The notes beneath the pieces are model-generated. The model did not search any database. It was not told the origin of the DNA and worked only from the letters and a program-made list of their open reading frames with translations. The translations under genes were made by a program, and so were the position numbers. From the NCBI GenBank assembly GCA_943787265.1, contig CALSLT010000043.1:1-64000 (forward strand): a DNA stretch of 64,000 nucleotides, in the 5' to 3' direction. This document shows, piece by piece, positions 27,401 through 35,390 of this stretch (position 1 is its first letter; every line of letters begins with the position of its first letter). Source of the stretch: an uncultured Planctomycetaceae bacterium (GTDB lineage: Bacteria > Planctomycetota > Planctomycetia > Planctomycetales > Planctomycetaceae).

Positions 27401-30400
27401 GGTCAGCATGGCATCGACTATAACGCGACGGATTGTGACTGGATCGATCATTCTAACGATATCAGCACTGGCTGGTTCGGCGATCGCACAACAGAATGAT
27501 TCAATGAAGCAACGGACTGAGATCGATGTCCTGATCCCGTACAACGAAACCCCGTTTCAACAGCATGAAGAGCCTCCCGCATACGTCTACATTCAAAGCT
27601 CCGATCTGCAGATGCTGACTGACTCTGCGGTGATCGACCAAGATGACTCGGCCGAGTTCCTCATGACCAAAAGTAACTGGACGATCCAGATTACAGAGTC
27701 AGGCCGTGCCGAGATCGCTGCGATGATCGTTGTGGTGTCGCAGCGGGATGACGACAGCGATATTGAGATTCCGATTCCTGCGAGGTTTCTTGCTGGGCAG
27801 ACCGAGTGTTCGGTAAACGGCAAACGGGTTGGTGTGTTGCCAAATGCTGATGGTTCACGCCTCCGCGTTCCGCTGTCTAATGTGCTACAAGAAGCAATAT
27901 CAGTTGGACCGGGCGAAACGCCAGTGCCACCTCCAATCGCTGAATCGGTCAATCAGTGGCGTGAATACAGAATTGAACTGGGGTTGCGTCCTCTGATGCA
28001 ACGCTCTCAGAACGTCTCTCGAATCTCGCTTCCGACTCCCGCGATCGCAAATTCACGTGTGTCGTTATCATTTGACCACAGCCCGCAAAGCTGTTTCTCC
28101 GGCCGGTCGGAAACAGAAAGAGAATTGACAACAAACGGACGGGCAGACTTTGTCCTCGGCCCGGTGAAGAATTTGACAATCGGCTGGAGCCAGGCGATTG
28201 CCGAACTCACGCCAGGCCAAACGCCATCCGAACAGCCGACCGTTGAATTGAGGTCGTCGATTGACGTTCATCCCAACTGGATGGAACACCGAACTCATGC
28301 GAGGTACATGGTCGACGGGCAAAACGTCCGATACATCGAGTGGAAGCTTCCTGAGTTGTGCCAGATTGATCTGGATCAATTTCGGACACGGAACCTTGTT
28401 GATAAGTCATTGCGTCGCGAAGCGGGAGGGCTGCTTCTCACGTGTGAGTTTGATCCTCCGATAACTGAATCGTTTGATTTCGATTTTCGATGGAGGCAGA
28501 TGCTGCATGAAGCGAGGAACGATTCTGCAGTTGTTTGGAGCATCCCGGTTGTTCCAGGTCAGATTGATGTCCCACTGACAGTTTCTTCTCACGTTGTCGG
28601 GATAACACCTGAAGCCGGTTTCCAGTTTTTTTCGCAATTGCAGAATCCAGCATCACCCGCCGAAATCGCTGGTAGTGATTTCGTCGAGATGTGGCCGGAG
28701 AATGACCGTCCACGGGTACCGTTAGTTGCACTTGGTTTTTCGGAACTGCCAGTACTAAATCCGACTCTTGTTCCTTCACAGTCGCAGCGCACCACACGCG
28801 TCAGTCAAGTTGCCAAAATTCGCCCATCGGGAATCCATTTGACGGTTTCGGCCGAAGTTGATACTGCCGTCGTCCCCGCATTCTCTCACGAGTTTCTGTT
28901 GAATCAGACATTTCGCGTTGACTCCGTGAACGTCTTCGAAGACGACGTTGACCGATTGAGTCATTGGAACCATGAAGACGGTAAACTGACGTTGCATCTG
29001 CAAGATCGGCGTTCCGGCGTGCAGAACATCACGATCACCGGCCAGCAGGCCGTCACTATAGGGAGTGGTACTGTGAAGTTGCCGCTTCTTAAAGCTGTTG
29101 CCGGTGAGAATGCGGAGTCAACCCTTCTAGTCTACCGATCAAATGATCTTCAAGTTGTGATTGAAGGTCCTGAGCCTCTCTCTGACGATCAAGTAGTCGC
29201 AGCAACGAACTTGCCTTCGGAAAAGTTTGTTGGGCGTTTTCGAATCCAACCTGAACAGGATGCAGAAGTCAGAATTGACAAGATTGCAAACACTCCAAAC
29301 GCGTGGATCGTAGCTGACGTTACGTCGGACGCTGCCGGAGAGTGTTTTGTTTCGGCAACGATCCATCTTCATGATGTCTCCAGGAAGAATCTGAAGGTCG
29401 AACTACCAGAATGGGCTGCGACAGGAAAACTCGCAGTGACGCCAGGCAGCAATGGCCTCAGTGCGGCCCTGAATGTTGCAGTCGATCAGCGATCGATTGA
29501 CGTGCAACTTCCACGGCCGGTTCCGCAGCACGTTGAAATTTTATTGGCGGCAAGGTTTCGACCACAGGGCGGCCAATCGATGCGTCTACCGCCACCGACC
29601 ATCGCGGACGTTGAGCATCAGCACGCAGTGCTAACTCTCTCACAAGGAATGGATGATTGGGAACTCCAGCCGAGCGATGCTCCAAGTGAACTCCAGTTGA
29701 ATACGTTGCGAGAGTTCGCACCAGGTCTTACGGGCAGCGATCAGAATCTTGTGGTATGGCAGGACTCAACTGAAGTCGCACCAACAGCGTCTTCATTAAT
29801 TCTGGACGGCCTGCCGACACTGGTTGTTCATTCAATTCGCCCAGGCGTTCGGCAAAACGGCGTGGCGGAAACAAACATCCTGCTCCAGACAGATCGTCGT
29901 CGCGTAACATTGCACTGGCCTGGCAGACTTAGACTGATATCTGTCCGAATCGATGGGGAAGTCGAAGATATCTCCCCTTCGGTTGATGGCACATTCCGGT
30001 TGCCATTTACTCAGCGAGGGGCAGTACATGCTGTTGAGTTGCTTTGGAAGATGGAGCAAGACTCGCAAGCAATGAAAATCCAACGACGAACAATGCCGAT
30101 GCCTCGTCTGGTTGATGGAGGACCTGTCCGGTCCTTTGTTGTCGCGACGCCAACCCGCAGGATTCGATTGATTTCAACAGCCAAATCGCATGAAGAGAAT
30201 AGTGACGATGCTGTAAAACTCTCGCGTCAATGGCTCGAGGATGTGAATCGAAATTCGCACTCGTGGGCAAGTTTCGGAGTCGCACAGCAGATCGCTGAGT
30301 TATTTGAGTCGACTGATCTCGACTCAACTCAGCAGGGCGAAGATCGCCCAATTTCTGATGCCGCCGCAAATCTTCTTTTTTCAGATCAACTCGGAAGAAA

Positions 30401-30731
30401 AACCACTGACGGCAGCGGAATCGTCGTCGAACAGGTCGGAGGAGCCGAAGTTGAATTCTGGGTCGTTGACACTCAGGTGGATCGAATCCTGAGCAGTATA
30501 CTTATTGCGATTATCGCAATCCCCGCCTTCATTGTTCTGCTTGGGCTCGAGACTGGGGACAGGATTGCGCAACGTCCCGAATGGTGCTGGTTTGCTCTTG
30601 GACTGATCTGGTGGCTGTGTCTGAAAGGCAGCGGTGCCGGATTCATACTGGGGACAGTGTCAGTATTCTGGATTGCGGCCGCCTATCTCGTCCGAAGTCG
30701 TTCTAAATCCATTGTGTTGAGCGGCCAGTGA
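24453..30731 (+). CDS. Giant two-module secreted/membrane protein
   Basis: 2092 residues from GTG 24453. Signal peptide about 17-41 (LLTAVVVFSTVLLHSFVFDS). A first beta-rich half reaches about residue 890. Two membrane helices follow at about 900-955 (ALSWFVLTLSLLIGVLL; ELVGACALGSILATLV). At about 991-1015 a segment TRRIVTGSIILTISALAGSA ending AIAQQ looks exactly like an internal signal peptide. A second half of similar length ends with membrane helices at about 2012-2088 (ILIAIIAIPAFIVLLGL; WFALGLIWWLCLKG; FILGTVSVFWIAAAYLV). Each half shows the shared G-(R/Q)-Q-A-V motif, near 350 in the first half and 1530 in the second. It therefore looks like two ancestral genes of the upstream type fused head to tail. 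No known domain recognised; function unknown. Confidence 0.75.
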   Translation: MQHERRQRLIQPSKTRLLTAVVVFSTVLLHSFVFDSVGSCAEPKAVHSKRMFVPGKHPEFWPKGDWVPIRPEQLDRLIKSANTSSSEIDPFRFASALYEASFNAKTSQFEQGTATLLRVRNEAEVTPFEPCNLALSNARWVNEDTEQSAILGTGLDNVQRLVAPEATHELRFDWLLEGRKRLTGYDFDFNVPPSVVTSFRLFLPSGWKVTSNAGIVQPDKGGQVAQEQSHDSTSLVAWRVELGHTNVCRIRIHKPTDENRHAPRISSYRLNSRCQLQSGSLEQSFDFSFDSLSTVNNEITIAIPPALIVSSIEDELGRAFSWRDTGPRADKWHALRINVAGGEKEELSRVKIRGRQAVPLAGAGYLQFSIEPPRPDNAVLRGGNASSFSVAIESPFQVATYSSDGLRQTATSVDEDRHELAFEQYSSQSFLNLQIQNAGRKSLQRIFVREYSLLNVGTIPQELDVLLELTSQAQGAFESTWLVPSEWEVTAVVSVAPSGTAASSADDVSWNIKRQSGNFQRLTIDLADGLPVREPLKLHVIGQRADRSRQSEFHVPVILPEAARSVAIAFGVVGCEEPEEVQLTSDNYRRYADQGAFTESDWRDLIAVFGEVPQAVWIAENWLSRGQLEKAMLHLPGDKFASVGSMPVQSDATIPPVKQPNDGAVTPFPDQYEKVNQTSETQHQTPLTTQPVIVSAEFDSQLSPGSASRDLHQFTWRFHYSSEASPFRFRLPGNAELLAVMWRGQKIAPVRDSIDWVIPLTTVNVNDELSIEYTMPSQDVYLRETYRCRIPLTDVTVVQFDWNIHLRDKFSVVSFASELTPDDEPRSGNWLSWCFGPLARSASSHVFNPVGPGSWMRFLKGRGTQFSNPTAPKSTDWKTFSASAAGLPDSLAVHVCDHSRLYALSWFVLTLSLLIGVLLRTVAAPHRSRFALVWLSGCVASVALVPGAYAELVGACALGSILATLVPRNFVRPVKRGKSDAGQVSMASTITRRIVTGSIILTISALAGSAIAQQNDSMKQRTEIDVLIPYNETPFQQHEEPPAYVYIQSSDLQMLTDSAVIDQDDSAEFLMTKSNWTIQITESGRAEIAAMIVVVSQRDDDSDIEIPIPARFLAGQTECSVNGKRVGVLPNADGSRLRVPLSNVLQEAISVGPGETPVPPPIAESVNQWREYRIELGLRPLMQRSQNVSRISLPTPAIANSRVSLSFDHSPQSCFSGRSETERELTTNGRADFVLGPVKNLTIGWSQAIAELTPGQTPSEQPTVELRSSIDVHPNWMEHRTHARYMVDGQNVRYIEWKLPELCQIDLDQFRTRNLVDKSLRREAGGLLLTCEFDPPITESFDFDFRWRQMLHEARNDSAVVWSIPVVPGQIDVPLTVSSHVVGITPEAGFQFFSQLQNPASPAEIAGSDFVEMWPENDRPRVPLVALGFSELPVLNPTLVPSQSQRTTRVSQVAKIRPSGIHLTVSAEVDTAVVPAFSHEFLLNQTFRVDSVNVFEDDVDRLSHWNHEDGKLTLHLQDRRSGVQNITITGQQAVTIGSGTVKLPLLKAVAGENAESTLLVYRSNDLQVVIEGPEPLSDDQVVAATNLPSEKFVGRFRIQPEQDAEVRIDKIANTPNAWIVADVTSDAAGECFVSATIHLHDVSRKNLKVELPEWAATGKLAVTPGSNGLSAALNVAVDQRSIDVQLPRPVPQHVEILLAARFRPQGGQSMRLPPPTIADVEHQHAVLTLSQGMDDWELQPSDAPSELQLNTLREFAPGLTGSDQNLVVWQDSTEVAPTASSLILDGLPTLVVHSIRPGVRQNGVAETNILLQTDRRRVTLHWPGRLRLISVRIDGEVEDISPSVDGTFRLPFTQRGAVHAVELLWKMEQDSQAMKIQRRTMPMPRLVDGGPVRSFVVATPTRRIRLISTAKSHEENSDDAVKLSRQWLEDVNRNSHSWASFGVAQQIAELFESTDLDSTQQGEDRPISDAAANLLFSDQLGRKTTDGSGIVVEQVGGAEVEFWVVDTQVDRILSSILIAIIAIPAFIVLLGLETGDRIAQRPEWCWFALGLIWWLCLKGSGAGFILGTVSVFWIAAAYLVRSRSKSIVLSGQ

Positions 30732-30762
30732 AATAGGCGTCGTCGAATCAAAGTGGGCTTAA

Positions 30763-32130
30763 TCAAGCAAGTTCGGGGATGTGGTCGCCGTAGGAAATGT
30801 GGATGGGCCGGCCGGCCTGATCGTTGAAGGTCTGGCGATAGTCGATGCCGAGGTGGTGCAGAATCATTGACCGGAAGTTCTGCGGAGTCAGTTCGCGTCG
30901 GATCGGGTGTTCACCTTTTGAGTTGGTTGCACCGATGACCTGCCCCGTTTGAGTGCCACCGCCGGAGACGAGGATCGACATCGCGTGTGGCCAGTGGTCG
31001 CGGCCCCAGTTGATTTTTCCGTCTCGGCTGCCAGGACGTTCGTTGCCGCGTGGGGTGCGACCGAACTCGCCCGTCACGATGACCATGACGTCTTCATCGA
31101 GGCCGCGTTCGTAGATGTCCTCGATCAGGGCGGACACTCCCTGGTCGACGCCGGGGAGACGCTCTCGCATCGCTGTCGGAAGGTCACCGTTGACCGCGTG
31201 GTCGTCCCAGTTGTAGACCTCTTTGCCGCCGGGGATGCTGACTGTGACAAGGTTCACTCCGGCTTCAACGAGCCGCCGAGCGAGCAACGCTTGCTGAGCC
31301 CAGCCCTTGCCGTATCGCTTGCGGGTTGTTTCTTTTTCCTGGGAAAGATCGAAGGCGTTGCGTGCGCGGTCCGTCGTCAGGATTTCAAAGGCCTGCTGGT
31401 TGAACCCGTCAAGCGATTCCATGACGCCGCTGTCGAGGTCACCCCGAAGTTTATCGACGGTGTTCAGCAATTCTTTGCGATTGGTTAGTCGTTGGCCGTC
31501 GATCGTGGCCTTTGCATTTTTGAGGCCCTTTTCACTGACGGTCGGCGGGCGGAAGACGTCACTCCAATAGCCGGTCGCGGTCGTTGGCACGTAGCTGTAA
31601 TGAGTCGCTCCCATTCCGCAGGCGACGGGCATGCCGCCGTGGCACTGTCCGAATACTCGACTGACGACAGCTCCAAGTTCGGGATGGACGGATTCATTCT
31701 TCGAGGCGTCCCAGTCGGGGTAGCCGCTCATCATGACGGGGATGCCGTCGTTGTGGCCGGCGTAGTTATGTGAGCACGATCGAATGAGCGAAAACTTGTC
31801 AGCGATCTTCGCGTGCATCGGCAGCAGTTCGCAGATATCCATTCCTGGTACGTTCGTGTTGATCGGCGAAAACGGGCCGCGGATTTCTCGCGTCGCGTTT
31901 GGCTTTAAATCGTACGTCTCAAGATGACTCGGTCCTCCATTCTGCCAGAGCAGAATTACAGACTTTGGAGACGGGGACGTTCGATATTCTGAGGTGGGCG
32001 ATGCCTGGGTCTGCAGACGCAGATACTCAGCAAGCGATAGTCCGCCGATGCCTAGAAACCCGGCCCGCATGAAGTGACGCCGTGAGATTCCGTCGCACAG
32101 TTGATGACGATTGGTGAGTAGCTCAAGCAA
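30763..32130 (-). CDS. DUF1501 family protein, Tat-exported
   Basis: 455 residues. The N-terminus has a twin-arginine signal (SRRHFMRAGFLGIGGLSLAE). DUF1501 belongs to the alkaline phosphatase/sulfatase superfamily. Motifs are LLWQNGGPSHLETYDLKPNA near the start, GMDICELLPMHAKIADKFSL, VTGEFGRTPRGNE, and NWGRDHWPHAMSILVSGGG with likely metal-binding residues. Planctomycetes hold many such genes, usually paired with DUF1549/DUF1553 cytochromes; none is adjacent here. The usual PSD1-type partner is missing, but a PVC-type cytochrome gene lies 3 kb away. Enzymatic activity of the family is not established. The gene is followed (plus strand side) by a palindrome at 32154-32227. Confidence 0.92.
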   Translation of the reverse strand: MLELLTNRHQLCDGISRRHFMRAGFLGIGGLSLAEYLRLQTQASPTSEYRTSPSPKSVILLWQNGGPSHLETYDLKPNATREIRGPFSPINTNVPGMDICELLPMHAKIADKFSLIRSCSHNYAGHNDGIPVMMSGYPDWDASKNESVHPELGAVVSRVFGQCHGGMPVACGMGATHYSYVPTTATGYWSDVFRPPTVSEKGLKNAKATIDGQRLTNRKELLNTVDKLRGDLDSGVMESLDGFNQQAFEILTTDRARNAFDLSQEKETTRKRYGKGWAQQALLARRLVEAGVNLVTVSIPGGKEVYNWDDHAVNGDLPTAMRERLPGVDQGVSALIEDIYERGLDEDVMVIVTGEFGRTPRGNERPGSRDGKINWGRDHWPHAMSILVSGGGTQTGQVIGATNSKGEHPIRRELTPQNFRSMILHHLGIDYRQTFNDQAGRPIHISYGDHIPELA

Positions 32131-32153
32131 TTGACTGTCCTCAGAAACTTATT

Positions 32154-32227
32154 AGCCACAGAGAGCACAGAGGACACGGAGTAGTTCGTGTAAGAAATTC
32201 TCGGTGTCCTCTGTGATCTCTGTGGCT
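32154..32227. repeat. Dispersed palindrome (AGCCACAGAG...CTCTGTGGCT)
   Basis: AGCCACAGAGAGCACAGAGG followed by ACACGGA forms the left arm, and TCGGTGTCCTCTGTGATCTC followed by TGTGGCT the right arm (imperfect, 27-base arms, about 20-base loop). It lies between two DUF1501 genes on the same strand. From general knowledge, repeats of the form CCACAGAG...CTCTGTGG are scattered in many bacterial genomes, including planctomycetes. It may end the upstream transcript or be a small mobile repeat. Confidence 0.78.
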
Positions 32228-32286
32228 TTGTGTTGTGTAGCTCTTATGAGAAAGTTTGGTGGGCGTGCCTACGTCTAATGGCGGCG

Positions 32287-33657
32287 TTAGCTCAGTTCGG
32301 CAATTGGTTTTCCGAAGGGTAAGATGGGCATTGGCCGACCGGCGGCGTCAATGAACTCCGCTCGGTAGTCGACGCCGAGATGTCGATACATCGTCGCGAG
32401 CAGGTCGTTCGGATCCAGCTTGTTATCTTTGGCGTACGCTCCGTTGGAAGTCGTCGAGCCAATGACTTGTCCCATTTGCATGCCACCACCAGAAACGAGA
32501 ACCGACATCGATCCTGGCCAATGATCGCGGCCTGGTTGAATAACTCCGGAACGTGTCCCCTTTTGAGGATTGACCCGGGGTGTGCGACCAAATTCGCCAG
32601 TGACCACGAGCATGACTTTCTTGTCGAGCCCGCGCTGATAGAGATCGTCGACCAGCGCGGCAATGGCGCGGTCGAAGATTGGAAGTCGAGCTTTTGCATC
32701 GTCGAACAAGTGACCGTTGACCGCGTGAATGTCCCAGTTGCCGATGGCGTTGGGAACTCTTGGATTCTGCATCTGCATCGTCACGAACGTGACTCCTGCC
32801 TCAACGAGCCGACGAGCCAGCAACGCTCTCTGCCCCCACTTGTGCCGCCCGTACTTCTCTCGGGTCTTTGGGTCTTCGCTGGAGATGTCGAAGGCCTGCT
32901 TCGCACGGTCGCTGGTGAGCAGGCTGATTGCTCGACCATTGAATTCGTCGATCGATGCCAGCGAGCCGGAGCGGTCGATGTCCCGCTGCATGGCGTCGAA
33001 AGATTTCAGCAGAGCGACTCGATCATCCAGTCGGTCTTTCAGGCTGCCAGACATGGCCAGGTTCGGAACCGAAAAGTTGTCTTCGTTGGGGTCTCGTCCG
33101 ACGACGAAAGGCAACTCGGATTCCCCCAGGTACGAACTTCCTCCACCGTAGACACGATTGGCACTGCCGACGTAGTTGGGCACTCCAATATCGAGTGACT
33201 TTTTCATGCGGCTGACAACGGTGCCGATCGTTGGGAACTGCGAGATCGGGTCAAGCGGACGCAGCGGATCGCGTCCGGAAAGGAACCGACCAGCTCCACC
33301 GGCGTGATTGGCAAAGCCATGAGAAATCGAGCGGATGATTGTGAACTTGTCAGCGACCTTCGAGTGCATCGGCAGCAGCTCGCAGACATCCACGCCTGGG
33401 ACATTCGATGCGATCGGATTCATTTCGCCGCGGTAATCCAGCGGCGCGTCGGGCTTTAAATCGTAGGTCTCCATGTGGCTGGGGCCGCCCTGTAGCCAGA
33501 TCAGGATTATGGACGTGTCCTGTCCGGTTTCGTTCTTCGCGGCTGCCCGTAAACGAAGTACGTCGCTGAGACCAAGTCCGCCGAGTGCCAGAAAACCAGC
33601 CTGCAGAAAGCTGCGGCGTGATTGCGGGCCGGGGCAGGGCGTTGTTTGCCGTGGCAT
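32287..33657 (-). CDS. DUF1501 family protein, Tat-exported
   Basis: 456 residues from ATG 33657 (MPRQTTPCPGPQSRRSFLQ). A longer frame to 33798 adds 47 residues before the twin-arginine signal and is unlikely. The Tat signal is QSRRSFLQAGFLALGGLGLS. DUF1501 motifs: IILIWLQGGPSHMETYDLKP, VDVCELLPMHSKVADKFTII, VTGEFGRTPRVNPQKGTRSG, and QPGRDHWPGSMSVLVSGGG. It is clearly a paralogue of the gene at 30763-32130, with the same strand and order, and the two are separated by the palindrome. The predicted location is periplasmic; the substrate is unknown. The gene is divergent from the third DUF1501 gene at 33928. Confidence 0.92.
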   Translation of the reverse strand: MPRQTTPCPGPQSRRSFLQAGFLALGGLGLSDVLRLRAAAKNETGQDTSIILIWLQGGPSHMETYDLKPDAPLDYRGEMNPIASNVPGVDVCELLPMHSKVADKFTIIRSISHGFANHAGGAGRFLSGRDPLRPLDPISQFPTIGTVVSRMKKSLDIGVPNYVGSANRVYGGGSSYLGESELPFVVGRDPNEDNFSVPNLAMSGSLKDRLDDRVALLKSFDAMQRDIDRSGSLASIDEFNGRAISLLTSDRAKQAFDISSEDPKTREKYGRHKWGQRALLARRLVEAGVTFVTMQMQNPRVPNAIGNWDIHAVNGHLFDDAKARLPIFDRAIAALVDDLYQRGLDKKVMLVVTGEFGRTPRVNPQKGTRSGVIQPGRDHWPGSMSVLVSGGGMQMGQVIGSTTSNGAYAKDNKLDPNDLLATMYRHLGVDYRAEFIDAAGRPMPILPFGKPIAELS

Positions 33658-33927
33658 GAATCTGATCCTGAACGTGGCGGGAAGGTGTGGAAGGCTGCAC
33701 GATCGGAGGGGATTTTCGTGGCGGGGATCGAGATCGTTATTGTCGCAAAGTTGCCTCGCCGGATTCAACATCGGCATGCTGGTTTGAACCAGTCGCATAA
33801 TTTTGACGTCGCCGTCTCAGCCGCACATCTGTGATCGCTTGAATCGTTAAGTCGTGCTAATCTGGTTGCAGGGCAGATTGACACGAACAGTAATTCTGGA
33901 CGAACAATAGCAGCAGGGTTTTGGCCG

Positions 33928-35289
33928 ATGTTTCGAGTAGCCGGTGGCACAACTTCAGGCGGTGCGGATTTGACGAGACGCAGCTTCGTTGAGGCTGGTG
34001 TGCTCGGTGTCGGTGGGATGTCGCTGGCACAGATGATTTCTCTGCGTGCGGAGGCGACGGCCGGCAATAGCGGAACGGCTGACACCAGTGTGATTCTGAT
34101 CTGGATGAGCGGCGGACCTGGTCATCATGAGACGTGGGATCCAAAACCGAATGCGGTCAGTCAATACCGCGGGCCGTTTGGAGCAATCTCGACAAACGTT
34201 GGCGGAGTTCAGTTCAGCGAGATGCTGCCCGAGCAGGCGAAGATTGCCGATCGCATTTCGGTCTTGAGAACGGTGCGGCACCGATCCGGCGACCACACGA
34301 AGGGCAACCACTGGATGCTGACCGGTTTCGAAGGACCGGACTTCAACAAGCCCGATAATAAGATCCAGCGGCGACCGTCGATGGGGTCGGTCGCGTCGGC
34401 GCTGTGTGGTCCTCGGCGATCGGGTATGCCGGCGTATTCTGCGGCCCCACACTTAAAGGGCGGCACGGATAATCTTTTTCACTACGCGACGTACTTGGGC
34501 GGTGCTCACAACCCGCTGGTAACGAACTCCGACCCGAACGGAAAAGTGTTCGGCGTTGCTGATCTTTCGCTTCGGTCAGGCCTGACGTTCGATCGGCTCA
34601 ACGATCGTCGTTCGCTTTTGAAAACGATCGATCAGTATCGCCGACGAGCTGACGGCGGAATGGTCGACATGAGTGACCAGCAACAGTCAGCGTTTAATCT
34701 GCTGACCGGCTCGGTTGTTCGAGAAGCCTACGATATGACGCAGGAGTCGGACGCGTTGCGCGACGACTATGGCAGACATACTTTCGGACAGAGTGCGCTG
34801 CTGGCACGTCGTCTTGTCGAACGCGGCGTCACGTTTGTGACGGTCAACACTCAGCCGTGGGATCATCACGGGACAGCAAATCGCTTGCCTACTGAAAAGG
34901 GAGCAAAGCAACTGATCCCGCCGGTCGACCGAGCGATCGCAGCATTGATCCGCGACCTTGTTGAACGTGGTCTGTTCGAGAAGACGCTCGTCGTCGCGAT
35001 GGGCGAATTCGGACGCACTCCGAAGATGAACGACGCCGGCGGCCGCGATCACTGGGGCCACACTTTCAGCGTCATGATGAGCGGTGGCAAGTTTCGCATG
35101 GGACAGGCGATTGGCGCATCGGATGACCGAGGAGCCTACGTCGCCGAACGACCGCTCAGCCCTGAAGACGTCACCGCGACCGTGTATCACCATCTTGGGC
35201 TCGACGCTCGCAACACGGCCGTCCCCGACCGAGCCGGCCGTCCACGATACCTGGTCGAACACGGCGACCCGATTCGCGAACTTCTGTAG
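33928..35289 (+). CDS. DUF1501 family protein, Tat-exported (third copy)
   Basis: 453 residues from ATG 33928. Tat signal: LTRRSFVEAGVLGVGGMSLA. DUF1501 motifs: VILIWMSGGPGHHETWDPKP, SEMLPEQAKIADRISVLRTV, MGEFGRTPKMN, and GGRDHWGHTFSVMMSGGKF. It differs from the two minus-strand copies in the central part (HRSGDHTKGNHWMLTG and TYLGGAHNPLVTNSDPN), so it is a separate subgroup. It is followed after 101 bases by the large cytochrome gene on the same strand and is probably co-transcribed with it. Periplasmic; activity unknown. The 270-base divergent gap 33658-33927 carries the promoters. Confidence 0.92.
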   Translation: MFRVAGGTTSGGADLTRRSFVEAGVLGVGGMSLAQMISLRAEATAGNSGTADTSVILIWMSGGPGHHETWDPKPNAVSQYRGPFGAISTNVGGVQFSEMLPEQAKIADRISVLRTVRHRSGDHTKGNHWMLTGFEGPDFNKPDNKIQRRPSMGSVASALCGPRRSGMPAYSAAPHLKGGTDNLFHYATYLGGAHNPLVTNSDPNGKVFGVADLSLRSGLTFDRLNDRRSLLKTIDQYRRRADGGMVDMSDQQQSAFNLLTGSVVREAYDMTQESDALRDDYGRHTFGQSALLARRLVERGVTFVTVNTQPWDHHGTANRLPTEKGAKQLIPPVDRAIAALIRDLVERGLFEKTLVVAMGEFGRTPKMNDAGGRDHWGHTFSVMMSGGKFRMGQAIGASDDRGAYVAERPLSPEDVTATVYHHLGLDARNTAVPDRAGRPRYLVEHGDPIRELL

Positions 35290-35390
35290 CCAAATCGGCT
35301 CGCTCGAATTCGATCTTGCGGCATCGTGATGATGCCGTTTCTTACCTCGCCATCCCTCCCTGCGTCCCCCCCAGCGACTGAAGGTCTTCG

